A stretch of DNA of 64,000 bases from Psychrobacillus sp044762855 (GCF_044762855.1 NZ_JBIWFB010000002.1:310001-374000); one strand, 5' to 3'; counted from the stretch's first letter, positions 25,265 through 33,994 are shown. Translations and numbers: made by a program. The notes: generated by a model not told the origin, from the sequence alone.

Positions 25265-25395
25265 ACCTTTATAGAAAACTAAACTTCTATTTCTTCGGTT
25301 CTTCAAGAATTCACTGGACTGACGCCCTTTACTTCTACGGCACATTCACAGCAATCACAAGTGTATGTATAGCGATTTTCATCTGGTCTAAGTAA
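25261..25395 (+). CDS. 44-residue small membrane protein
   Basis: The ATG overlaps the preceding stop (ATGA), so it is translationally coupled. The peptide starts MNLYRKLNFYFFGSSRIHW and has a C-terminal hydrophobic span (YGTFTAITSVCIAIFIW) before a final SK. I do not recognise it. Confidence 0.6.
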   Translation: MNLYRKLNFYFFGSSRIHWTDALYFYGTFTAITSVCIAIFIWSK

Positions 25396-25410
25396 CAACA
25401 TCAACAACCA

Positions 25411-25522
25411 TCACACCCAGCAATAAATATTCGAAGAGCGGAGTATGCCAAGACGGACCGATTAAATCCCGAGCGACAGCATTAGCCAACGCCAAGACTC
25501 GAATCTTTACTGGTGGGTGTGA
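25411..25522. ncRNA. Long inverted repeat, candidate structured RNA or leader
   Basis: A 24-nt arm (25411-25434, TCACACCCAGCAATAAATAT and on) and its complement (25499-25522) match at 21 of 24 positions and enclose 64 nt. The region lacks a supported frame and ends 18 bp before the zinc-ribbon gene. It would make a long hairpin in the early transcript. Function unknown; it could also be an att-like or protein-binding inverted repeat. Confidence 0.45.
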
Positions 25523-25540
25523 GAGAGAAGAGAGGTGAGG

Positions 25541-25666
25541 TTGATAAATTACGAGTGTACAAGATGTAGAAATACAGAACATCCAACCGGGGCTAACTAC
25601 TGTAAGATTTGTGGGAAGAAAATTGAAAGGAGCGAGATGGATGGAAAAGATTTTGAGCAATCTTAA
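25541..25666 (+). CDS. 41-residue zinc-ribbon peptide
   Basis: TTG 25541 follows GAGAGGTGAGG. The peptide has two CxxC pairs: INYECTRCRN and NYCKICGKK, separated by about 11 residues, as in small zinc ribbons. It overlaps the following gene by 26 bp in another frame. It probably binds nucleic acid or a protein partner; no specific family is recognised. Confidence 0.65.
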   Translation: MINYECTRCRNTEHPTGANYCKICGKKIERSEMDGKDFEQS

Positions 25667-25811
25667 CAGATCATTAGAAATTATGGAGTTTTGTAAAAAC
25701 AAGGGATGGAGAATAGAAGAAATTGCTGGAACAATTGAACTTCTACACTCCGAGATTAACCGTTACTCTTCAGTAGTTGAAATTCCTGCTTTGGAAACAG
25801 TTGAAAAGTAA
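25641..25811 (+). CDS. Small phage protein of unknown function (56 aa)
   Basis: ATG 25641 follows AAAGGAG with 8-nt spacing, inside the end of the zinc-ribbon gene. The product is helical and mildly acidic (LNRSLEIMEFCKNKGW, then IEEIAGTIELLHSEINRY). An extended frame to 25611 exists but has no ribosome binding site. Its 3' end overlaps an opposite-strand gene by 49 bp. Confidence 0.6.
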   Translation: MEKILSNLNRSLEIMEFCKNKGWRIEEIAGTIELLHSEINRYSSVVEIPALETVEK

Positions 25812-25945
25812 AGTTCATAAACAGTTGCAACGTTTTCAGCTTTAATATGAGAGGCTGAAATGTTATTGCTTGAAGCTCTTGCATTTAAATGCCCTAAATA
25901 GGCTTTTGTAAGTTCTAGAGCGATTTCTTTATCGGTTAAAGTCAT
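25763..25945 (-). CDS. Small conserved phage-type protein (60 aa), opposite strand
   Basis: The minus-strand start follows a textbook site GAAGGAGGTG. The helical product MTLTDKEIALELTKAYLGHL, with KAENVATVYELYF later, resembles small hypothetical proteins I have seen in Bacillus prophages. Being convergent with the early operon, it overlaps the preceding gene tail to tail by 49 bp. Confidence 0.7.
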   Translation of the reverse strand: MTLTDKEIALELTKAYLGHLNARASSNNISASHIKAENVATVYELYFSTVSKAGISTTEE

Positions 25946-26014
25946 TCTTCACACCTCCTTCTCTAACACAATTCGACAGAGAAGGAAAAATACCTACTAA
26001 AAGGAGGAAGGAAA

Positions 26015-26749
26015 ATGAATCATTTAATTTCAACTCAAAACAATGACCAAGGAGAAATCATTGTAAGCGGTCGTGAGCTTCATGAATTTTTGGGAGTTGG
26101 TACTCAGTATACGAAATGGTTTGAACGCATGAGTGAATATGGATTTATCAAAAACACAGACTATGTATTGGTTAGTCAGAAAAGACCGACCAATAATCCT
26201 AAGAATCCGTTTACTGATTATACAGACCATCACATCAAACTAGACATGGCGAAAGAAGTCGCAATGATCCAACGAACTGATAAAGGCAAAGAAGCAAGAC
26301 AATATTTCCTTCAAGTCGAAAAAGCCTGGAACAGTCCGGAAATGATTATCAAGCGGGCAATGCAAATACAAGATAGAAAAATCATTGAACTTCAAACCCA
26401 AATTCAAGAGGACAAAAGATACACCGATTTCGGAAGAGTGGTTGAAACGAGCGAAGCTACAGTAAGTATCGGTGCTTTCGTGAAAATCATATTCGACAAA
26501 CACAGCATTAATATAGGTCGAAACAAAATGTTCGACTGGCTACGTGACAAAGGATATCTGATTAAAAGTGGTCGTGAGAAAAACAATCCGAAACAGCAAT
26601 ACATTGAGCAAGGCTTATTCGAGTTAAGACCTACCATAGTCAAACGGACGGAGGGAGATGTTCAAACACATACGACGTTGATAACAGGAAAAGGTCAAAT
26701 CAAGCTCACAGAAATTCTGCTAAATGAATTTAAAGGAAAGGTGGTGTGA
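26015..26749 (+). CDS. Phage antirepressor (AntA/AntB plus KilAC domains)
   Basis: The 244-residue protein has an N-terminal AntA-type domain (IIVSGRELHEFLGVGTQYTKWFERM; then DHHIKLDMAKEVAMIQRT) and a C-terminal KilAC-type domain (IGAFVKIIFDKHSINIGRNKMFDWLR; GKGQIKLTEILL). Such proteins counteract the repressor during induction. The start follows AAGGAGGAAGG. Confidence 0.88.
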   Translation: MNHLISTQNNDQGEIIVSGRELHEFLGVGTQYTKWFERMSEYGFIKNTDYVLVSQKRPTNNPKNPFTDYTDHHIKLDMAKEVAMIQRTDKGKEARQYFLQVEKAWNSPEMIIKRAMQIQDRKIIELQTQIQEDKRYTDFGRVVETSEATVSIGAFVKIIFDKHSINIGRNKMFDWLRDKGYLIKSGREKNNPKQQYIEQGLFELRPTIVKRTEGDVQTHTTLITGKGQIKLTEILLNEFKGKVV

Positions 26750-26752
26750 TAG

Positions 26753-27007
26753 ATGCAAGGAGATATTCAACAATTAGCAGCAATGGTTGGGATAGTAGCT
26801 AAATCAGCGGAAGGTATGGAAGGTGTAATATCAATCGATATTTACAACAAGAAACACGTGGTAATTCATCTGACATTAAAAGAGTTTCTTTCTGTTTTTA
26901 AGGAATACGAAAGAAAGCACTTGACTGATACCGATGATGAAATTTTTGTGGTCATCAATGGCGTAAAGCTTATGGCCCTTGTAGAAAAGGAAAATGAACA
27001 AAATTAA
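26753..27007 (+). CDS. Hypothetical early phage protein (84 aa)
   Basis: This follows the antirepressor by three bases with GGAAAGGTGG upstream. The product has mixed alpha/beta character (VISIDIYNKKHVVIHLTLKEF) and no motif I recognise. It is separated from the next gene by a hairpin leader. Confidence 0.65.
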   Translation: MQGDIQQLAAMVGIVAKSAEGMEGVISIDIYNKKHVVIHLTLKEFLSVFKEYERKHLTDTDDEIFVVINGVKLMALVEKENEQN

Positions 27008-27032
27008 AACCCGTTGCGCCAACAACAGGTTC

Positions 27033-27075
27033 GGGTCCTTACACAATAATCTAATAACAGTGTATACGAGGACCC
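27033..27075 (+). promoter_or_regulatory. Leader hairpin upstream of the Rad50-like gene
   Basis: GGGTCCT (27033-27039) pairs with AGGACCC (27069-27075), with a second pairing ACAC/GTGT inside. There is no T-run on the 3' side, so it is more likely an mRNA-stability or processing element than a terminator. Confidence 0.4.
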
Positions 27076-27100
27076 TCTTAAATGTCAAAGGAGGAAGACA

Positions 27101-29095
27101 ATGAAAAACGTAAAGCTGCTATCTATGAACCTTGAAAACTTTAAAGGAGTTAAGAATTTTTCTCTTATAACGAATGGTGAAAGTGTCCGTATTTTTGGAG
27201 ACAACGCAACAGGGAAAACTTCTCTTTTTGATGCTTTTTTATGGCTGTTATTCGATAAGGATTCACAAAATAAAAAGGATTTCGCAATAAAGTCACTGGA
27301 TACTACCGGAGAAGAATCACACAATCTAAACCACACAGTTGAAGCTGTATTCGAAATCGATGGTTCAGAGGTAATTTTGAAGAAAGTTTACTTCGAGGAT
27401 TGGGTTCAAAAGCGAGGATCTGCTAACAAAGAATTCAGTGGTCACAAGACCAAGTATTACATCGATGAAGTACCAAAGAAAAAGAAAGAATACATGGATT
27501 TCGTTGCTGAAATTGTTGAGGAAGAGATATTCAAGCTAATCACTAGCCCAACGTATTTTAACGAACAAATCAAATGGCAGGACCGACGTAAGTTGCTTAT
27601 CGATATATGTGGAGACATTTCGGACGAGGATGTATTTGCATCGGATAATCAATTGAAAGGCTTAGAGCTAATCCTTAAAAGTCGCTCGCTTGAAGATCAC
27701 AAAAAAGTGATTGCAGAACGTCGAAAAGCAATAAATGACGACCTTCGAATGATACCAGCGAGAATAGATGAAATTAACAAATCGATTCCGGAAGAAGCTG
27801 TCGATATTGAGCGAATTCGCTACGATCTAAATGATATCGAAACACAAATCGATGAAAACAAAACACTAATTAACAATATTCAAAATGGACAAGCTTTGCA
27901 GTCCAAGGAATTGGAATTGAAGAAAGCAGAGAATGACTTAGAAACGGTAAAGCGTACGTTTGAATCGGATTCAAAAGATAAGTTATATCAGCTGCAAGCG
28001 AAATTACAAGAAGAACAAGGAAATCTTAAAATCCTTGATATGAAAGCGGCCGAACACAATCGTGCTAATGAATATGCAAATAACAATATCAAGCGCATTG
28101 AAGAAGATTTAGTTAAGTTGCGTAGCGATTGGACTGAGATTAATAGTAGCCAGTTCCAACATGTTGATGCATGCGTTTGCCCAACTTGCGAGCAAGACTT
28201 ACCAGTTGATCAAGTAGAAGCTGCACGTCAAAAAGCTATGGAATCATTCAACACAAAAAAGGCTAACGATTTGTTGGAAATCGATAGCAAAGGTAAATCA
28301 TATGCTCACAAAAAACAACAGTTCTTGGATGAAATCCAAAAGCACACATCAAATCTTGAAAAAACCGAGGGTATTCGAAGTGAGAAAACAAAACAAATAG
28401 AGAAACTTAATAGTGATATAGATTCGCTAAAAAGTAGTTTAAAAGATGTTTCCGAATCACCCGAATACAACAAGTTTATGAACCTAAGACAAGCTTTAGA
28501 ACAAGAAATTTCAACTATCAAAAATCAGTCCGTTCAAGCTACACAAGATATAAAAGATGCCAACATACAACTGGAAGTTAAAAAGCGTGAACTGAATGCA
28601 GAAATAGCGAAGCATGCTAACGTTGATAATTTAAAAGTTCGTATAGCGGAGTATGAGGATCAAGAAGAAATGCTTACGAAAGAATATCAAAAGCTTGAGC
28701 ACCAATTATTCCTAACAGAAGAATTTATTCGTAGAAAAATAGAGTTACTTACTGAAAAAATCAACTCCAAGTTTAAATTGGCTCGTTTCAAACTATTTGA
28801 TAACCAAATTAACGGTGGTTTAAACGAAGTTTGTGAAACGACTTATTCAGGCGTTCCATATAGCTCACTTAATAACGCAATGCGAATCAATGTTGGGTTA
28901 GATATCATCGAAACACTTTCTAGTCATTTCGGAATCGTAGCTCCAATATTCGTGGACAACGCGGAGGCCGTTACTAAGCTCAATGCCATAGATGCCCAGA
29001 TTGTTAGTTTGGTAGTTTCAGAGCAAGACAAGATCTTGCGAGTGGAAACAAACGATAATGACGACCAAATGGTCTTGAACATGGAGGTTGTGTGA
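27101..29095 (+). CDS. Rad50/SMC-like AAA ATPase of a phage recombination module
   Basis: The 664-residue protein has an N-terminal Walker A (GDNATGKT, 33-40), a long central coiled coil interrupted by a CxxC hook (Cys360-Pro-Thr-Cys363, with Cys358 beside it) resembling the Rad50 zinc hook, and a C-terminal lobe with a Walker B-like APIFVDNAEAV. It precedes recT and a metallo-beta-lactamase-fold gene, a common arrangement in Bacillus phages, so it probably helps process DNA ends for annealing. No separate Mre11-like nuclease is present. Confidence 0.85.
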   Translation: MKNVKLLSMNLENFKGVKNFSLITNGESVRIFGDNATGKTSLFDAFLWLLFDKDSQNKKDFAIKSLDTTGEESHNLNHTVEAVFEIDGSEVILKKVYFEDWVQKRGSANKEFSGHKTKYYIDEVPKKKKEYMDFVAEIVEEEIFKLITSPTYFNEQIKWQDRRKLLIDICGDISDEDVFASDNQLKGLELILKSRSLEDHKKVIAERRKAINDDLRMIPARIDEINKSIPEEAVDIERIRYDLNDIETQIDENKTLINNIQNGQALQSKELELKKAENDLETVKRTFESDSKDKLYQLQAKLQEEQGNLKILDMKAAEHNRANEYANNNIKRIEEDLVKLRSDWTEINSSQFQHVDACVCPTCEQDLPVDQVEAARQKAMESFNTKKANDLLEIDSKGKSYAHKKQQFLDEIQKHTSNLEKTEGIRSEKTKQIEKLNSDIDSLKSSLKDVSESPEYNKFMNLRQALEQEISTIKNQSVQATQDIKDANIQLEVKKRELNAEIAKHANVDNLKVRIAEYEDQEEMLTKEYQKLEHQLFLTEEFIRRKIELLTEKINSKFKLARFKLFDNQINGGLNEVCETTYSGVPYSSLNNAMRINVGLDIIETLSSHFGIVAPIFVDNAEAVTKLNAIDAQIVSLVVSEQDKILRVETNDNDDQMVLNMEVV

Positions 29096-29096
29096 C

Positions 29097-29342
29097 ATGC
29101 CTGAAACAGTAGAGATAAAAGTGGAATCTTATCAGGATGGAGACGGTTGCTCGCGTGAGCGCCTTCTAATCGATGGTGATGACGTGATGTATGTCGGTCC
29201 ACTTTGGGAATGTCCTGAAGATGCAACTCTTGAACGCGATTTAGTAGGACCGAGCGATTTCGTACGTCTTTTTGAAAGACTAATCAAAGAGCATAACGGA
29301 AAGAAAATCAAATTCGAGTATGAAGAAGTGGAGGAATTCTGA
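29097..29342 (+). CDS. Hypothetical protein in the recombination module (81 aa)
   Basis: ATG 29097 follows GGAGGT with 8-nt spacing. The product is acidic and contains RLLIDGDDVMYVGPLWECPED and FVRLFERLIKEH. Its end overlaps the next start by one base. No family recognised. An in-frame upstream TTG (29088) overlaps the site. Confidence 0.65.
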   Translation: MPETVEIKVESYQDGDGCSRERLLIDGDDVMYVGPLWECPEDATLERDLVGPSDFVRLFERLIKEHNGKKIKFEYEEVEEF

Positions 29343-29551
29343 TGGCTGAATTTGTAGTGCGTGAAATAAAAGAGGTGGTTACAGAAGCATTGGTAGTTGC
29401 TAAAGATGGAAAAGGTGCTCTCGATCAGTTCAGAAGAAATCAGCATAACAAAAATGAAGCCACTGTATTTGTAACATCTATTACCGAGGAATATCATTCC
29501 ACGGTTAAAGAAAAACAAACACTTTATTTGGAGGTAGATATTAATGACTAA
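29342..29551 (+). CDS. Hypothetical protein in the recombination module (69 aa)
   Basis: This starts with the base that ends the previous gene (TGATGG) and overlaps recT by eight bases. The product (VVREIKEVVTEALVVAKDGKG, TLYLEVDIND) has no recognised motif. Tight coupling argues for a real gene. Confidence 0.65.
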   Translation: MAEFVVREIKEVVTEALVVAKDGKGALDQFRRNQHNKNEATVFVTSITEEYHSTVKEKQTLYLEVDIND

Positions 29552-30440
29552 TCAAAATCAATCAGTAGCACTTATCCAAAAGGATATTACAGATGACGTT
29601 AATAAAAGTTTAGTTAGGTTGCAAGAAGAAGGTTTAGTTTTACCTCCTAACTACAACTACAGCAACGCCCTAAAGAGTGCGTTCTTTGCACTAAGTAACA
29701 GCTCAAGCGGAAATCTATTAAGTGTTTGCTCTAAAGCATCCGTAGCCAACGCATTACTAGATATGGTGACACAAGGGTTAAGTCCAGCTAAAACGCAATG
29801 CTATTTCATCAAGTATGGCGATACATGTAAATTAAATCGCTCTTACTTCGGAACACAAGTGGTATTAAAGCGTTTGTCCAACGTAAAAGACATTTGGGCA
29901 AACGTGATATTCCAAGGTGATGAATTTGTTTACGAAATAGAAGATGGACGTGACAAATTTGTGAGCCATGGCACTAAATTTGAGAACAGAGATAACAAAA
30001 TATTAGGTGCTTATGCAATTGTCAAAACGACTGATGATGAATTGCTGCTAACAGTTATGACAAGGAAAGAAATCGATACCGCATGGAGTCAAGGAAAGAC
30101 AAAAAATGTGCAAGACAAATTCCCACAAGAAATGGCGAAGCGTACTGTAATCAACCGTGCAGCTAAAGCATTTATTAACTCGAGTGATGATAGTGACTTA
30201 TTAATAGAATCGATAAATAACACAACTGAAAATGAGTATGAAAACCAAGAAAGAAAAGAAATCAATCCAGAAGCTGAAATTCAACAGAATGCCAATACAG
30301 AAGAATTGGATATCAAGCCGGACAAGCCAATCATCGATATGCCTGTTGAAGATGCTGTTACTGAACCAGAGCCTGTTCCAGTGGAAGAACCGGTCCAAGA
30401 AGAAAAACAACAAATCGTAGACAACGGACCTGCTTGGTAA
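29544..30440 (+). CDS. recT: RecT family single-strand annealing protein
   Basis: The 298-residue protein has the RecT pattern: NYSNALKSAFFALS near the N-terminus, DMVTQGLSPAKTQCYFIKYGD, LNRSYFGTQVVLKRL and TRKEIDTAWSQGK. The C-terminal tail is Glu/Pro-rich (about 240-298). It anneals complementary strands in phage recombination. The stop overlaps the next start (TAATG). Confidence 0.93.
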   Translation: MTNQNQSVALIQKDITDDVNKSLVRLQEEGLVLPPNYNYSNALKSAFFALSNSSSGNLLSVCSKASVANALLDMVTQGLSPAKTQCYFIKYGDTCKLNRSYFGTQVVLKRLSNVKDIWANVIFQGDEFVYEIEDGRDKFVSHGTKFENRDNKILGAYAIVKTTDDELLLTVMTRKEIDTAWSQGKTKNVQDKFPQEMAKRTVINRAAKAFINSSDDSDLLIESINNTTENEYENQERKEINPEAEIQQNANTEELDIKPDKPIIDMPVEDAVTEPEPVPVEEPVQEEKQQIVDNGPAW

Positions 30441-31141
30441 TGATTGAGATTCAAACATTAGCTACAGGAAGTACAGGAAACGCCTACTACGTGACGGATG
30501 GGGTAACACCCATCTTGATCGAGTGCGGTATCTCGTTTAAGAAGATACAACGGAAATTAAACTATCAAACTACCGATATTGCTGCTTGTTTAGTAACGCA
30601 TGAGCATAAAGATCATTGCGCTGGATTAAGTGGAGTCTTAAAAGCAGGAATCAGATGCTACATGTCTCCAGGAACTAAAGATGCGATCGGTATCAATCAC
30701 CATCGAATTAAGTCAGTGGAAAACAAAAAGCAATTCACTATTGGTACTTGGACCATATTGCCCTTCGATGTACAACATGATGTAGCTGAGCCGTTCGGTT
30801 TCCTATTGGTAAATCAAGAAGGGGAAAAGCTTCTTTTTGCTACCGACACGTATTACATCAAATATCGATTCAGTGGTATTACTCATTTGATGATTGAATG
30901 TAACTACTGTCAATCTGTCTTGGATCTTAACGAACAGACTGGCCGTATTCATCCTTCGATGCGAAAGCGTGTCATGCAGTCGCATTTCAGTATGGAGAAT
31001 GTGCTCGAATTTTTGAAAGCCAACGATCTATCCAAGCTTCAAGAAATATGGTTGCTGCATCTTTCAGATACTAATAGTGATGAGTTTCTAATAAGACAAG
31101 AGGTTGCTAGAGCTACAGGAAAATTGATTCATATTCCATGA
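30440..31141 (+). CDS. MBL-fold metallo-hydrolase of the RecT module
   Basis: This is a metallo-beta-lactamase fold protein (233 aa) with the metal motif HEHKDHCAG, further ligands near FDVQHDVAEPFGF and DTYYIKYRF, and resemblance to YycJ/WalJ-type proteins. In Bacillus phages such genes follow recT and may supply the nuclease. ATG 30440 lies in the recT stop codon. Confidence 0.85.
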   Translation: MIEIQTLATGSTGNAYYVTDGVTPILIECGISFKKIQRKLNYQTTDIAACLVTHEHKDHCAGLSGVLKAGIRCYMSPGTKDAIGINHHRIKSVENKKQFTIGTWTILPFDVQHDVAEPFGFLLVNQEGEKLLFATDTYYIKYRFSGITHLMIECNYCQSVLDLNEQTGRIHPSMRKRVMQSHFSMENVLEFLKANDLSKLQEIWLLHLSDTNSDEFLIRQEVARATGKLIHIP

Positions 31142-31155
31142 CAGGAGGAAGTGTA

Positions 31156-32133
31156 ATGGCAAGACCTAGAAAGCAGGGGCTGGATTACTTTCCACTTGAT
31201 GTAGATATCGACCAAGATGACAAAATCCAGTTGGTCGAAGCCGTACATGGACCAGTCGGGTTTGCAATAGTAATCAAATTATTAATGCGCATTTATAAAG
31301 ACGGTTATTACTCTAAGTGGACAGAAACAGAACAATTACTCTTCTCGAAGAGAGTTAATGTTGACATTAATATCATTAATGAATGCATTAATGATTGCGT
31401 TAAGTGGGATTTATTCGATAAGAGCATATTCGAAAACCATGAGGTTCTTACATCCAACGGCATACAAACGAGATTTCTAGAAGCCGTAGGACGTAGGCAA
31501 AAGGTTGAAATTGTGCAAGAATATCTACTTTTGGAGTTTGAGGACATTAAAGTATACAAAAACCTATCAATTAAAAGTATTAATGCAGACATTAACTCAA
31601 TTGATGTAAACATTAATCCCCAAAGTAAAGTAAAGCATAGTAAAGAAAAGAATAGTAAAGAACAACATACAAAAATAGATGAAGTTGTTGCTGATGAATT
31701 ATCTAAAAAAAATAATGAAATGAATGACAAAGAGTTTGCTAAACTATCTCAATTTTATTTAGAAAATATTGGTCCATTGACCCCACACATCGGTGAGGAG
31801 TTAGGACACATGTTTGATAATCATCCAAACGAGTTAATTTTAGAAGCACTAAAAAAAGCACTGGAAGCAAATGCAACTAACAAAATTCGATATACAAATT
31901 CTATTTTGATTAACTGGAAAAACCAATTGTTAAAAACATTGGATGATGTTAAAGCAGCTGATCAACGTAGAACGAATTCATTTAATACACCCAAAAATAC
32001 TAGGGTTGAGCCAGTACCTGAATGGTTTGGAAAGAAAGACTATCCAATGGAACCAACTCCAGATGATTTTGATATTGCAGCTGAAAGAGAGAAATTAATG
32101 AAAGAATTGGGGAGGCTGAACAATAATGACTGA
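31156..32133 (+). CDS. Phage replication initiation protein (Lin1244/Lin1753 and DnaD-like)
   Basis: The N-terminus DYFPLDVDIDQDDKIQLVEAVHG is typical of the Lin1244/Lin1753 N-terminal domain. A Lys/Ser-rich linker (about 155-185) leads into a DnaD-like C-terminal domain (FYLENIGPLTPHIGEELG, then EALKKALEANATNKIRY, NSILINWKNQ). It probably loads the replicative helicase. ATG 31156 follows AGGAGGAAG; the in-frame ATG at 31138 overlaps the previous gene and lacks a site. No DnaC-like loader is seen nearby. Confidence 0.85.
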   Translation: MARPRKQGLDYFPLDVDIDQDDKIQLVEAVHGPVGFAIVIKLLMRIYKDGYYSKWTETEQLLFSKRVNVDINIINECINDCVKWDLFDKSIFENHEVLTSNGIQTRFLEAVGRRQKVEIVQEYLLLEFEDIKVYKNLSIKSINADINSIDVNINPQSKVKHSKEKNSKEQHTKIDEVVADELSKKNNEMNDKEFAKLSQFYLENIGPLTPHIGEELGHMFDNHPNELILEALKKALEANATNKIRYTNSILINWKNQLLKTLDDVKAADQRRTNSFNTPKNTRVEPVPEWFGKKDYPMEPTPDDFDIAAEREKLMKELGRLNNND

Positions 32134-32692
32134 AAAAGTTATGTTAACGCGGGAACAGGCTGATGGAATTGAACATTTGAAGAAAAGAAAGTTTTCCGAT
32201 GAAAGTATTATCGGTGCGCACGTAAGGAACCCGAATGGATGGCTTCTAGACGAGAATGCAGCCCTCAACAGAATGCCGTTGATCAGACTTGTGGATGCAC
32301 TACGTAGCGGTTATGAAGTAGAACCGAAATACCAGGTCCGTGATTGGGTGGTGTATCGGAGTTTTGACGCAGGAAATGTCATTGTGAAAATTATTGATAT
32401 TCAATATGTTCATTCTAGAGTTCAATTTGAAACCTTATCCGGTTGGAAAGCTATTCGTGATATTGAACGTCACGCTACTCCTGAAGAAATCAAATCCGAA
32501 AAAGAGCGGCGCTTATGGAAGTCGATTGGACGTAAGGTTGGTAAATTCCATAATGGGGATTTTGGTATCTCATACGATGGAGAACATCCTGATTTTGTTC
32601 CGAGACTTATAGATTTACATTCCGAAGGCAAACTTTTAGGTTTCTACCCAGCTGAATCCTTTATCAGTTTCGAGGAGGTCGATTCCGAATGA
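32126..32692 (+). CDS. Hypothetical phage protein (188 aa)
   Basis: This overlaps the replication gene by eight bases. The N-terminal third (GIEHLKKRKFSDESIIGAHV) is helical and a central beta-rich part (YQVRDWVVYRSFDAGNVIVK) follows. I do not recognise a family. The context is replication accessory. Confidence 0.7.
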   Translation: MTEKVMLTREQADGIEHLKKRKFSDESIIGAHVRNPNGWLLDENAALNRMPLIRLVDALRSGYEVEPKYQVRDWVVYRSFDAGNVIVKIIDIQYVHSRVQFETLSGWKAIRDIERHATPEEIKSEKERRLWKSIGRKVGKFHNGDFGISYDGEHPDFVPRLIDLHSEGKLLGFYPAESFISFEEVDSE

Positions 32693-32856
32693 TCGGCAAA
32701 GTAATCAATATCCAGCAGGAATCGAAAATACAATATCTTATCCAACAGTTAAATGCAAAAGGGATATACAAAGGTCCAAAGGGAGAACAGTTGCATTCGA
32801 TGAACTATTTTTCTCTTGTGAGTTTGCTAGCTGTAAAAAGGGCGGTGGAGTCCTAA
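32689..32856 (+). CDS. 55-residue protein resembling Fur-regulated basic protein (FbpA) domains
   Basis: ATG 32689 overlaps the previous stop (ATGA) behind GAGGAGGT, and the stop overlaps the next start. The pattern IQYLIQQLNAKGIYKGPKGE followed by QLHSMNYFSLVSLLAV resembles the short FbpA-type domain found in Bacillus. The match is from memory and moderate. A role in iron is not implied in the phage. Confidence 0.65.
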   Translation: MIGKVINIQQESKIQYLIQQLNAKGIYKGPKGEQLHSMNYFSLVSLLAVKRAVES

Positions 32857-33116
32857 TGTGGAATCGTGAAGGCTACACAAATACCAAGTCCAAGTCTTTG
32901 GATGAGCTTAAACGAGACGCCCGGCTTATAAACGTCATAACCTCCCAAGATGCGACTTTAAAAGATCAACACCAAATTGCTTTCGTAGTTTCGAAGACTC
33001 GCGGTTTCGAAGATTATAAGAAAGTGAGAAGGCATGAAACAGTTTCTAAGAATCCTAGATTGAAGTTAACTGCATACAGCGAGGACCTATTATCAACAAT
33101 GTTTGGAGGTTGGTAA
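32856..33116 (+). CDS. Hypothetical phage protein (86 aa)
   Basis: This starts at the last base of the preceding stop. The product is basic (SLDELKRDARLINVITSQDA; TRGFEDYKKVRRHETVSKNP) and ends in FGGW. Not recognised. It is coupled to the following coiled-coil gene, whose site GGAGGT lies in its last codons. Confidence 0.65.
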   Translation: MWNREGYTNTKSKSLDELKRDARLINVITSQDATLKDQHQIAFVVSKTRGFEDYKKVRRHETVSKNPRLKLTAYSEDLLSTMFGGW

Positions 33117-33118
33117 AA

Positions 33119-33994
33119 GTGACTCCAAGAGAACGGAAAAGGTTGAATGTGGAACGAGCCAAACTGAGAGGTTACCGTAACCGATTGGCGTTACTGAAAG
33201 ACACTGTCCCTAACATAAATGAACTTTGGCAGGACAATACAAAAATCATGGAGTTTTTCGAAAGTGGGAAAGCTGCTGAATTTGAGGCCCGTTTAACCAT
33301 AAAACATGGTAAACCAATTGATAAAGTAAGAAAACCATTGAAAGTGGAAACGAAATTGACGCCGAAGCTTTTCAAAGACCTAAAAGCTAAAGGGATAAAC
33401 GATAAGATCATCAGAGCTGACTTCGGACTGAATATTAATCAATTGGTTGCTTGGAAGAAAGCAAACGGGCTGACAGGTTTGAATTTACAAGGTGGTAAAC
33501 CTTCCGACAAAAAGAAAACTGATAAAGGGGATGTCGAAGTGGCGAAAGCAACAGTTGAAGCGAAGTTAGATGGAATGGCAGAACTACAAAACGTAATCCA
33601 AGAAGCGAAAATTCAGATTGAAGGACTTGAACAGGAAAAACGGGACGCTCTGAACCTTGTCGAAGAGCATAAAGAACAATTGCATGCATCAAACCTCAAA
33701 ATTCGACAATTAGAAGCAAGTTTAGAACAAATGAGTGGAAAAGTATCTAAGTATATTGAAACCGCTGAAATCGCAAATAAAGGAGAAAAACAAGCTATCA
33801 CTGAATTGCTTAACTTCAAAGAGGATTATCGTAAGTTGGAAGTTGATTATCTCAACAAATCTGGTGAGCTTACTAGAGTAAAAGAAATGCTTGAAAAGTT
33901 GAAATACACCAGTCAAATAAATGTATGGCTCATGAAACAACATGTTGGATTTGTGGAACAGGCGGACGAGATGGCGGAGGTGTTTGGTCGATGA
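33119..33994 (+). CDS. Hypothetical coiled-coil phage protein (291 aa)
   Basis: GTG 33119 has GGAGGT eight bases upstream; TTG 33110 abuts it and is rejected. Residues about 80-120 contain a helix-turn-helix-like stretch (LKAKGINDKIIRADFGLNIN). From about 145 to 270 the protein is a long coiled coil rich in Glu, Lys and Leu. The role is unknown; the coiled coil suggests a DNA-binding or scaffolding partner of replication. Confidence 0.7.
   Translation: MTPRERKRLNVERAKLRGYRNRLALLKDTVPNINELWQDNTKIMEFFESGKAAEFEARLTIKHGKPIDKVRKPLKVETKLTPKLFKDLKAKGINDKIIRADFGLNINQLVAWKKANGLTGLNLQGGKPSDKKKTDKGDVEVAKATVEAKLDGMAELQNVIQEAKIQIEGLEQEKRDALNLVEEHKEQLHASNLKIRQLEASLEQMSGKVSKYIETAEIANKGEKQAITELLNFKEDYRKLEVDYLNKSGELTRVKEMLEKLKYTSQINVWLMKQHVGFVEQADEMAEVFGR

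Noticed and set aside
33925..33990. N-terminal Cys-rich extension of the dUTPase (CWICGTGG)
   Set aside because: It is the out-of-frame translation of the end of the preceding gene; ATG 33991 has a proper site.
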